In this document: in pieces, positions 1 to 8,360 of the stretch
Layout: every line of letters begins with the position of its first letter
Numbering within the stretch: position 1 is the stretch's first letter
Assembly: GCA_023333565.1 (NCBI GenBank)
Contig: JAJKFH010001315.1
Coordinates: 1,116,001-1,180,000 of the forward strand
Reading direction: 5' to 3'
DNA: 64,000 nucleotides
DNA from: Puffinus mauretanicus
Lineage: Eukaryota > Chordata > Aves > Procellariiformes > Procellariidae
Made by a program: the position numbers and the translations under genes
The notes under the pieces: model-generated
Databases searched by the model: none
What the model was told of the DNA's origin: nothing
What the model saw: the letters and a program-made list of their open reading frames with translations, nothing else

Positions 1-152
1 GTTTGGATGGTTTGGGCATTGCTTTGGAAGTACAGATACAGGAGTGTGTATATGAACAAGCATTCAGCAGAGAAAGAGAATTTGTAAAGTTTCTCTAAGT
101 GGTGTTGGCCTTATACCTGTTCCACGTTCATCCTTCATCTCCTTTTTTTCAG

Positions 153-245
153 GGTGTGATTGAAAAGGAAGCTAGGAAGGCAGAGGCAGATTGTACTTCC
201 TATGCTGAGAAACATGGACAGACTCGTCCTATATACAGTAGACAG
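153..245 (+). CDS. Candidate internal exon of an unrecognised plus-strand gene
   Basis: This is an open 93-bp segment (31 codons, phase 0 at both ends). A pyrimidine-rich tract ending in cag precedes it and CAG|gtattg follows it. The reading begins GVIEKEARKAEADC and ends RPIYSRQ, a hydrophilic, Lys/Glu-rich composition typical of real protein. It joins in frame to a second candidate exon at 368 across a 122-bp intron. I do not recognise the family. If real, this is the 3' part of a gene whose body lies left of the window, running toward the ferritin-like gene. The support is only splice consensus plus frame, so it may be chance. Confidence 0.35.
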
Positions 246-367
246 GTATTGTTAACAAAGTTTGAGATCATATTCACAAGCATATGTGCCCTCTCAGCAG
301 AAGCAGCATGTGGACAAGAAGAGCTTGTTATCTACAGTAACTGATTGATTTCTCTTTTCTTTTTCAG

Positions 368-409
368 AGGATAGAGACTGGGAAAATAGCTGATTGTGAG
401 TTTATCTAA
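368..409 (+). CDS. Candidate terminal coding exon of the same unrecognised gene
   Basis: A strong acceptor (long T/C tract, then cag at 365-367) opens a phase-0 reading RIETGKIADCEFI followed by TAA at 407-409. The frame agrees with the exon at 153-245. A good donor-like GTGAGT lies inside it at 396, so an alternative 28-bp microexon is possible. The next acceptor-like site is only about 38 bp away, too short for a vertebrate intron. No AATAAA occurs within about 2.5 kb downstream, which weakens the terminal-exon reading. Confidence 0.3.
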   Translation, partial: RIETGKIADCEFI

Positions 410-1911
410 AATTAACAGAATTGTCTCTTCAGGCAGAGGGCCCAGAATGTGTTTTGGAAAAGGGAGAGAGAAAGACCTAAAATCTGAGAATGTGTGGATA
501 CATTTGGCTACAAAGATGAGTATGAGAAGAGCCTCTGAGAAACCGACATGGCAGTATTTCAGGGAAAAAGAAGAGGCAAGTAAGTCTTGCTTTGGAAAAT
601 TTAAATGTTGAGCTCCTTGTTGGAATTCATTTCAGGTAAAAGACAGTCTTAAGTGCTGGAAACCATGGAGGAGGCTGTTACCTACATTTCAGAAGGTCAC
701 CAACTCTTAAAGGAGAAGGCTTGTAGAAGTAGGTCAAACATTACCAGTAGTATTGGAAAGGGTTTTATATGGCGCTAGTTTATAATTCAGTTAGTAGCTT
801 TGCTCTGTTCATACTTAATGAGCTATATTTTAATACTGAGAGGGATGGATTCTATTGCTCTTATTCATGTTGAGTTGCAGTCAGTGGAACTAATTGTTGA
901 ATAAGGTATGCTCAGCATGAGGATGGGTGATGGAATCTAGCCCAGATGGAAATATCTTTTGAACTACTGCTGTATTAGAGAGCAGCCATCTCACCATAGG
1001 CAAATCTAGCATGTCACTAAAAGTGCTTCGAGCCATTCTTGTGGCACACTGCAGTATTTTTACAGATGAATACAGGGGTTGTTTTAAAGTGATTTCCCCC
1101 CCCCGCCCCCAAAGTTGAATCATATTAGCAGAAAGATAGGGAAAGCATCTGCATTGTAATTGTCTGTCCTGTTTTACAACTCCAACAGAAAGTAGGCGTT
1201 TTGGTTTTTTTTTCCAGAAATGGCAACTTAACTACAGCTGTGTATAAAAGTCAGTTTACTGAAAATGTTTCATTGTGCAGTGTTCTGTTCCTAATGCAGT
1301 TTTCTGACATTTGTTTTCATTCTGTGGTCTATTCTTCCATCTTGTGCAACTTTCTTAGTAGTATAAAAGTACTGGTGCAGTTTTGTATACCTACGGCAAA
1401 ATCTATTGGAGAAGCATACTAGCATGCCTATGTGGTAAATTGAGGAATACAACGTAGATGTCAAGTGCCATTTTTAGTATTGAACTGAATTTACTTTCAA
1501 GCATAATAGGAGTATCACTTACAGTATGATGTAAAAGTGTAAGACAATCTTTCAATGAAGCAAACCCCAACTGCATAAAAGATGTATATAATGACAAAAA
1601 AGCCTAGCTGCAGGCAGCTGGTCTCGCAGTTCCTCCTCTTAGGTGACCTTGGTAGCCACTGTACAGAAAGAGAGACACTCCTGCAGGAGATGAATGGAAG
1701 GAATTTGGACACCTCTGAACTTTAACCAAGCTGGCTAAAGTAAAGGCCTTAAGTGTGGTGGTGCTAACTGAACACTGCCGTAATTGAAATGCAAAACTAA
1801 TGAGTGACCACTCTTTATGATGCAATTCTGGTCGTGTGCTGCATTTTCACTAGGATCTCATTTCTCTACTGAGGACCAAGATAGGAAATACAAGAAATAG
1901 TAGTACCACAG
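410..1911. other. No recognisable gene; 3' UTR or intergenic
   Basis: I see no convincing exon here. A pyrimidine run with eight consecutive C lies near 1096-1110. Short open frames on both strands lack splice context or family resemblance. If the two candidate exons to the left are real, the first part would be their 3' UTR. Confidence 0.5.
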
Positions 1912-2431
1912 TGTTGTGGTTTAACCCAGCAGGCAGCTAACCACCACACACCTGTGTGCTCACTCCCCCCCAGTGGGATGGGAGAGAGAATCAAAAAAAA
2001 GGTAAAACTCGTGGGTTGGGATAAAGGCAATTTAATAGAACAGAAAAGAATATACAAAACAAGTGATGCACAATGTAATTGCTTACCACCCACTGACTGA
2101 TGCCCAGCCAGTTCCCGAGCAGCGGACCCTCCGCCACCTTTCCCCCTAGTTTATATACTGAGCATGACATCATATGGTATGGGATATCCCTTTGGTCAGT
2201 TGGGGTCAGCTGTCCCAGCCGTGTCCCCTCCCAGCTTCTTGTGCCCCCCCCCAGCCTGCTCGCTGGTGGGGTGGGGTGAGGAGCAGGAAAAGTCCTTGAC
2301 TCTGTGTAGCACTGCTCAGCAGGAACTAAAACATCCCTGTGTTATCAACATTATTCTCATCGTAAATCCAAAACAGCATTATACCAGCTACTAAAAAGAA
2401 AATTAACTCCATCCCAGCCAAAACCAGGACA
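1912..2431 (-). mobile_element. Solitary endogenous retrovirus LTR (avian ERVL-like)
   Basis: This 520-bp element runs from TGTTGTGGTTTAACCC to ACCAGGACA, so in its own (minus) sense it starts TGTCCTGGTTTTGGCTGG and ends in ACAACA, with the TG...CA ends of an LTR. It resembles an LTR family that is common in bird genomes. It carries a TATATAAA box (2150-2157) and an ATTAAA polyadenylation signal (2031-2036), both in the minus sense and in promoter-to-polyA order. The flanks are cacag (1907-1911) and catag (2432-2436), an imperfect 5-bp target-site duplication. No internal retroviral sequence is attached, so this is a solo LTR left by recombination. The family name is from memory, not from a search. 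Confidence 0.85.
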
Positions 2432-3329
2432 CATAGTAATACCATAATTTAGCCAGCTGAAATAGGGGTCTGTATGGTATTTAAAGCAACCGTACTAGGT
2501 TAGGTCTGGACAGAGCCCTAGAGCTAGTGTCTTCAGTGACACTTGCAAAACACACACTAGAACCTGTAAATATCACATCTAATGAAAACCCCTAATTTAT
2601 CTCTCATTGCTTTCTGAGGATGAGAAAAGCCAACTAGGCAAATAACTGTGGAGAAAACCAGCACATTGTCTTACTCCCACTGTTGAGGAAATGTTTGCAT
2701 CTTTCATCTTGGAGAAGTATATCACTAGAAATAGCTGGTGATAAGTAAATGAATTAGACTACTTACTTAAATTGCTACTGTGATAAAAATAAGACAAGAA
2801 AACTTTGTTTTAAAACAAGTCTTTTAAACAAGTTCATTATGTTAGTGTACTTGTTAGTAATGGGAAATATCTGTTAGTAATATAAAATATCTAGTAATAC
2901 AAAACTAAATCTTTGCATTTTCTGCCACGTAGAAGTATCCTTGTACTAAAGTTGTGTTTTGTTGTGGTTTTGGTTGGTTGTTTTGTTTTTCTTTTAATAA
3001 AAGTTATATATACTGTTAAAAATAATTTGCATTAACTAATCCTATTAATCATTTAAGACAGAAGAGAGGCTTAAAAGCTTTTGGCTTCTAGGAATTGCAT
3101 AGATAAAAGTGTGACTAATGCCAACATCTAGGTAACTAGCAACCTTGCTATCATTTAAACAAAATAATGGTATGAGTTAGATTTTGAGCTGTGGCTCAAC
3201 AGAGGACGAGGGGACAGGGTGTAAAGCAGGAGGAGCGATACAGCATCGTGCCTGCCGAGTTCTGGTCTTAAGGCCACCCTCCTTACAGGTCTGCCTTAGG
3301 AGCTGCCCCGTACTGCAACAGCCACAGTG
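2432..3329. other. Downstream flank of the ferritin-like gene
   Basis: AT-rich sequence with no coding signal. It probably holds the 3' UTR of the ferritin-like gene, whose stop codon is at 3330-3332. A G/T-rich tract at about 2952-2990 lies beside overlapping polyadenylation hexamers on both strands. Confidence 0.5.
2993..3001. terminator. Overlapping poly(A) hexamers on both strands
   Basis: The sequence TTTAATAAA reads AATAAA on the plus strand (2996-3001) and ATTAAA on the minus strand (2993-2998). On the minus strand it is about 330 bp past the stop codon of the ferritin-like gene, a reasonable 3' UTR length, and I found no closer hexamer. On the plus strand it could serve the candidate gene ending at 409. 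Function is inferred from the hexamers only. Confidence 0.35.
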
Positions 3330-3833
3330 TTAAAGTCCCTCCCTGCCCTGCTTCACTTTTGCTCCTGTCCCATCATTACACTGTGGCAGCGTGGTAGTGC
3401 AGTGTATGGTTGCATATATTGGCCCTATGCCGTTTCTGTGCTGGGAAGATTCCCTCTGGGGTCGCTTCAGCCCCTCTGCAGCTCCTGTACACTGCTGGAG
3501 AGGCGGGCAGGGGCTGCAGTGCTGACTAGACTCTGGCTCTATGCCTGTTCTGAACTCTCTCTGCAACCGGTCCATAAGGTAATCCCCAAGACTATTTCTG
3601 CCATCTTGGGAACAGTCAAGCCTGCGAGCATTGGTCAGTAGATCTCCCATCAGCTTGATCTTCCGGATTTTGGGCCCGATAAATTGTTTCTTGATAGTGC
3701 TTGCACTATGAGGGTCTGCATTTTCAATACTCAGGGCATAAAGCTCTTCAAAATATCGTACCATAGTTTTCCACTGTACCATTGCTACTTCCAGGGCTTT
3801 CACCAGACCGACTGCATACTCACAGTTTGGTTT
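3330..3833 (-). CDS. Ferritin-like gene, exon 3 (terminal; ferritin exons 3 and 4 fused)
   Basis: The acceptor is a T-rich tract ending tttttag, and the exon opens in phase 0 with [10 protein letters not shown], matching KPDCDDW at the start of heavy-chain exon 3. It has exactly 42 codons up to DPH, the length of heavy-chain exon 3. There the heavy-chain gene has an intron, but this sequence reads straight on through the helix D equivalent ([18 protein letters not shown]) and helix E. A three-residue insertion precedes helix E. After LQREF an open tail of 73 residues, rich in Cys, Gln, Ser and Pro, runs to the stop at 3330. I see no splice donor that would remove the tail. No homology is known to me for it. 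Confidence 0.9.
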   Translation of the reverse strand, partial: KPNCEYAVGLVKALEVAMVQWKTMVRYFEELYALSIENADPHSASTIKKQFIGPKIRKIKLMGDLLTNARRLDCSQDGRNSLGDYLMDRLQREFRTGIEPESSQHCSPCPPLQQCTGAAEGLKRPQRESSQHRNGIGPIYATIHCTTTLPQCNDGTGAKVKQGREGL

Positions 3834-6800
3834 CTAAAAACAAAGACAGAATTACATTTATTCAGGAGAACAGCTCATCTTACTGTATGCGTTGATGGTT
3901 TCCTGCAACTTACCTGGCACTCTAAACAAGATGTGCTAGGATTTTGCAACAACTCCTCCTAGTTTGGAGCATCTGTTGTTTTTTGCAGAGTTAGATGGCT
4001 GTAAACACACAGAAGTGGCAGAACCCAAGCACTTTTTCAAGGAACAGAGATTTAAATAGCAGCAGCTATGCCTGAGGAGCATTCTTACACCAGCAAACCC
4101 TACCATAGAATCATAGAATGGTTTGGGTTGGAAGGGACCTTAAAGATCGTCTCGTTCCAACCCCCCTGCCATGGGCAGGGACACCTTCCACTAGATCAGG
4201 TCACTCAAAGCCCCATCCAACCTCGCCTTGAACACTTCCAGGGAGGGGGCATCCACAATTTCTGTGGGCAACCTGTTCCAGTGTCTCACCATCCTCACAG
4301 TAAAGAATTTCTTCCCAATATCTAATCCAAATCTACCCTCTTTCAGTTTAAAACCATTACTGCTCATCCTATCGCTAGGCCTCCTTTAAGTACTGGAAGG
4401 CTACTATAAGGTCTTCCCTGATTAAAACTGAGTATTTAGAAAGTTTTTCAAGATGGCCTTTTTATTTTTACTTTATACAGCTTAACAGAATACTAATTTG
4501 GTAGAACAGAATCAGCCCCTTGGTCTTTAACAAATGAGGTGGGGTTTTTGTTCCTGATAACTTTGAGTTATTCTTTGTACCTGTGCAAGCCTGAGTCAGA
4601 TCTCTAGTTCAAATTCTATCTTGAGCTGTGCTCCAACACATCAACTACTGCCCCAAGCTTGACATTTCTCTTACCTCCTCCCTTACCACCTTTCTTAGGT
4701 GCTAATGGCTTCTAGGCTTTTATTTAGTTTCAATGTGAAGGAGACAAGTGCGCTCTTTCAGCACAGTTGAAGGAGACTCTCATAATCCATTACAGCACAC
4801 TGGAAACAGCAATCTCCAGCTGAGTGAAAGAAAAAGGGGACCACTATTCATATTCTTTTGGGCTAGAAAGCAACCACGTAGAGTTAGGACTGTATGCCTA
4901 ACAGTTTCTAGGCATCACAATCAAGAACAAAACCATGTACACTAATATGACAGGGAAATTATATCTGGAAATCTAATAGTGGATGAATGCAGAGATCTGA
5001 AGTACCAACAATATAATGCAAGAAGTTGGAGTAATTACTGCGGATTGCAACTGCTTGAAAGCTTGTTGTCTACTACCCACCTGAATGGTTTTAGAACAGT
5101 AATGGCCTCCTCTTTCTTGCTGATACTTCATCAAAGCCTCTGCGGCTTTTCTTTCTTCCAGAGCTTGATGCAAGAAGAACTTTGAAACATTTGGTAGAGC
5201 CACATGCGACTGATCAAAATATTCACCCTAAGCAGACAAAAACCAAGCATTAAGATTCACTGGAGATGGGACTCATTGGCAGCAGAAGATGGCTTTATCA
5301 GAACTCGGGAGACCTGTTCTAATAAATGTTCCTGTTCAACCTGTTCAATGGAAGCTGTTCTACCAGCACAATCACTTTGAAAACCTTAATCCAAACTTCT
5401 GCAATAAATTAAGTAAGTAGTTACGTTCTTAAATGAAAAATCTCTATACTTCTACTAGAACTCCTTCCGTCCTTTAATACTGGACAGGTAACTGTAGTAC
5501 TGCTGTTCCCTCTCAGTAGCAGACAGATCCTCAGAATATTTTAACTTATGAGTGGTTGGAGGGGGGGTGTGTTGTGGTTTTTTTGCTGTTGTGTTTTGTG
5601 TGGGTTTTTTGTTGGGGTTTTTTTGTTTTCTTTTTTTAAACATAGTCCCAGCACAGGGGACATAAAGTCTATCCCTTCAGGTCAGCATTCCAGTGAAAAG
5701 TTAGGTTTCAAAGGTACAAGAAAGATGAGGCAAATACTAAAAAGAGAACAAGCACAACTTTGCATCTGTTTATCAGCTTCATTATGGATAATGTTATTCT
5801 AAAAATAAAGAATACTGCCACTGAACTATACTGTATAAATCTTTAATATTGTATGTAGCTCATGCCTAGTAATACTTCAGAAGTATTACAACCCTAAACC
5901 CATGGCAAGCCTTGTTCTGCTCCAGATGGGAAAGTAACAACTCTAACCACTTAACCATGCTCATAGATCTATCAGCTTTTACCTCAGAAGAATTTTATCC
6001 ATGGTATTGCTGTCCCATAAAGAGAATGTATTAGCGACAGGTAGCAAAGGAGAGCCACCAGGTTATACTCGTTTCAACATTGGCTCTGCACAGCTCTGAT
6101 GTTGAGGAGAATGAGAGGCAGCAGCTGGGAATATGCCAAGAACCGAACTGAGGGAGCTACAGCGTCTTGATCTGCTTGTTCCCTAAACATGCCTATGCAA
6201 TACAGCAGAGCTTTTGTCTCTTGGACATCTTCTGAATTGGAGTACTGCATATGAAGCTGTTGGCTTGTAGCCTGCCTAGGAGCGGTAAGGAACAAGTAAG
6301 TGCAGAAGTTTTTCTGCTTCTTATTGTCTTCCCCGCTTTCATCTATCACCCTGCTTAAATATGAAATACTTGTGTTTCATCTAGGTTGCTCTGTTTAGAT
6401 AAAATGCAGAGAAGTTATATATACAACACAAGTTTGGTTTTCGCTTATATTTTTATGGCCATCTGGGATACCACAAACCTATGACACACATACACATGTG
6501 ACCATAAACCATTAAAGAGAAAGTACATAGTGGAATGTTTTATTAAGAACATTCATTGCAATATTTGCATAATCCTTTTCCTGAAGTCATTCATTCATGT
6601 TTCTGTTGACAGAAGAGTCAAGATTCAGTGTTTTATAACCAGTTCCTCAGTGCAAGTGTGCTGCATGACTTCAAGTAGAGCACAAGTTAACCACACCTGC
6701 TTATCTAAGGTAAATCTTTTATGTCAATCATTAACTGTTTAACATGTTTACATTTCTAGGTTTGATTTATCCACAGTCAATTTCTAATTGAGCTTTCTCC

Positions 6801-7901
6801 ATCCTGCCCAGCCACCAATCACTAGTAGTATTTTAATCCACATGCTTAACAAGTAGAGGTTTTACTGCATACTTAAATTTTTATGGGACTAATACTTGAC
6901 ACCAAGCTTGATCAAAGGATCTTGGGGATATATTGAATATAGTCTGTGTTGCTTCTCAGTGGATGCTTGGCAGCAGAAGGGAGGGCATTGATCATTTTGG
7001 TTTTTTATTTTAATGGCTTTGTTAAAATATATGTTGCCTTAATATTTGATATGTAGCCAGACACAATTTTGGCATGCTTCTTACACAGTATCAGAGGTAA
7101 CTTTTTAATTCATGTCCAACGTTCCTGCCTGTGGAGCAAAAAACCCTAAGGCAACAGCGATGTTCACAAATTGTTATTTCTCCAGTTAACCACACACAAC
7201 TATTTTACATACAAAGTTTGGGAAAAAAACACCCAAGAGTAATACTCCAAAGCTGTTAGCGTTTCCTCTTCCTTTCCTCTTTCCACAGGCATAACTCTAT
7301 GTGAATTACCCAAAATACACGAGCGCCTGATTCATCACCCGCCTGTTCCAGACCGTCGTTGTTTTCTAGCCATGTCAGCGGCCACCGCGGGGTAAGTGCC
7401 CAGGCAACAGCGCAGACCCGGAGCCGCCGGCGGCTCTGACAGGAGCGCTGCTGCGCTGCAGGGGCCGGGTGCGAAGAGAACCTCCCAGTCCCGCCGGCTC
7501 AAGTAACGGGGCAGGCACCGCTCTTCCGTCCCTGCCCGACTTTGAAACCCTCCCGAACCCCCGACAGCGCCGGCGGAACCTGCCCCGGCCCCCGGGCACC
7601 TCCTTACCCCGCCGCCCGGTGCCCGGCGGCTGCCTGGGCAGGGGGAGGGGAGGGACCCCCGCTGCGCCCTCGGCCGCCTCCCGGGGCCTCCCCGCCCGGT
7701 CCCGGCCCGCCGCCTTACCAGCGCCTGCAGGCAGTAGGCGAGCTCCAGCAGGGCGCCGGTGACACCGCAGAGGCCTTCCTCCACGGCGGGCGGGAAGCTC
7801 TGCCTCACGCGGCTGCCGGGCAGCGGGCGGTGCGCCGGGCAGGCAGGCAGCGTGACGCGGGGCCGCTTGGAGCGCGGCTCAGCCATGGCGGGTGCCGCCA
7901 T
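3330..7901 (-). CDS. Ferritin-like protein without an intact ferroxidase centre (ferritoid-like), three coding exons
   Basis: The coding sequence joins 7901-7719, 5227-5081 and 3833-3330, giving 277 residues, or 272 from the better second ATG. From VRQ (residues 32-34) to the start of helix E it aligns without gaps to ferritin heavy chain through helix D. Landmarks are YFDQ, FLHQ, the EER of helix B, DPH and the LGDYLMDRL of helix E. In heavy-chain numbering the ferroxidase ligands E27, Y34, H65, E107 and Q141 are L, L, A, W and K here; only E62 is kept. Oxidation of Fe(II) by the classical site is therefore unlikely. Residues 12-16 (KRPRV) fit a monopartite nuclear localisation signal. Chick ferritoid is a known ferritin-like protein with a nuclear signal that carries ferritin to the nucleus of corneal epithelial cells; identity with it is inferred. 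Intact frame and spliced structure argue against a pseudogene. Confidence 0.92.
4104..4420 (-). mobile_element. CR1 LINE fragment (3' end), antisense to the plus strand, in intron 2
   Basis: The left end carries ATAGAATCATAGAATGG, the reverse complement of the short tandem ATTCTATG ends that terminate bird CR1 elements. Next come the familiar CR1 3' blocks (GGTTGGAAGGGACC, CCATGGGCAGGGACACC, CACTAGATCAGG). It is 5'-truncated at about 4420 and contains no reverse-transcriptase coding sequence. It lies wholly within intron 2 (3834-5080) of the ferritin-like gene, in the same orientation as that gene. Confidence 0.95.
5081..5227 (-). CDS. Ferritin-like gene, exon 2 (helix A-B loop and helix B)
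   Basis: The exon has 147 bp (49 codons, phase 0 at both ends), identical in length and phase to exon 2 of ferritin heavy-chain genes. The acceptor ends tctgcttag and the donor is CAG|gtgggt. It reads [14 protein letters not shown], then [20 protein letters not shown], then [18 protein letters not shown] and EER of helix B are conserved. The helix-B ligand His65 is Ala, and the neighbouring Glu64 is Lys, while Glu61 and Glu62 are retained. The exact exon match shows that the gene descends from an intron-containing ferritin gene, not from a retrocopy. Confidence 0.93.
5228..7718 (-). other. Intron 1 of the ferritin-like gene
   Basis: This 2,491-bp intron has a GTAAG donor and a TTAG acceptor. 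It contains a T/G-rich low-complexity tract (about 5566-5640). An open segment at 6074-6349 has a strong acceptor at about 6282 but no donor and a phase that does not fit the flanking exons. I see no repeat element with a recognisable family. Confidence 0.8.
7719..7901 (-). CDS. Ferritin-like gene, exon 1 (start, basic N-terminus, helix A)
   Basis: It encodes 61 residues from the ATG at 7899-7901, ending [12 protein letters not shown] at a GTAAG donor. The donor falls at the same alignment position as the heavy-chain exon 1 junction. Two in-frame starts exist. The first has C at -3. The second (7884-7886, giving [11 protein letters not shown]) sits in GCCATGG with G at -3 and G at +4, and is the better Kozak context. 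Compared with heavy chain, 23 extra residues (18 from the second ATG) precede VRQ; they are Pro/Arg-rich and include KRPR. In helix A the metal ligands corresponding to E27 and Y34 are both Leu (residues 51 and 58). Confidence 0.9.
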
Positions 7902-7932
7902 GGGGCAGCCGCGCCGCCCCGCCGCGCCGCCT

Positions 7933-7938
7933 GATATA
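7933..7938 (-). promoter_or_regulatory. TATA-like element of the ferritin-like gene
   Basis: The minus strand reads CTATATCAGG within otherwise very GC-rich DNA, about 32 bp upstream of the first ATG. Transcription would be expected to start some 30 bp downstream, within a few bases of that ATG. The 5' UTR would then be only a few to about 20 bases. No CAGTG loop of an iron-responsive element is seen on the minus strand between the ATG and about 8460. Confidence 0.5.
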
Positions 7939-8360
7939 GCCCGGGCACCTGGGACACACCTTGCCGCGCACGGCGGCGCCGGGCCGCCCCCTCCACGCCT
8001 CCCTCCCGGCCCGCGCCGACGGGAGGTGCGTGGGGCTGCCCGCCCTCGCCGCCGCCGGGGGAGGGGAGGGCCGCGGCGGCCCGGCGAGCGCCGCCATTTC
8101 GTGGGTGCCCGTGGGCAGGTGCGGCGGGAGCGCGGGCGCTCCCTGTGCTCGGGGAGCCTCGTCCCTCTCGGCGATCTCCGCCGCAGCCCGGCCTGCGCGG
8201 CGAGTAGCCGGTGGTGCGCGAGTCGGCAGGTGCCGGGCCGGCCCACGGCAGCCCACGAAGCGGTGCGGCGGCGGCGCCTCGCCCCTCAGCCCCAGCGCAC
8301 GTCCCCTCTGCCAGGCGTCGGTTGCCAGGGCGGGAAGGGCCCACCGGTGACTCGTCATTT

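Larger units (their letters stand above)
7370..8360. promoter_or_regulatory. CpG island covering the ferritin-like promoter and exon 1
   Basis: About 1 kb of very GC-rich, CpG-dense sequence stands out sharply from the AT-rich DNA on both sides. Exon 1 and a TATA element lie inside it. A GCCGCCATTT motif near 8091-8100 resembles the core of a YY1 site. The island extends some 420 bp upstream of the TATA box, so a divergent plus-strand transcript is possible, but I found no convincing first exon for one. Confidence 0.85.

Noticed and set aside
396..611. Third exon candidate with a GTAAGT donor at about 570
   Set aside because: Joining it to the preceding exon needs an intron of about 38 bp, below what vertebrate splicing uses.
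6074..6349. Open frame with a strong acceptor inside ferritin-like intron 1
   Set aside because: The acceptor would enter in phase 2 while exon 1 leaves in phase 0. No donor follows, and no ferritin similarity is seen.
3330..7901. Ferritin-like locus as a processed pseudogene
   Set aside because: Two introns sit at canonical ferritin positions, all splice sites are intact and the frame has no break, so it is not a retrocopy.
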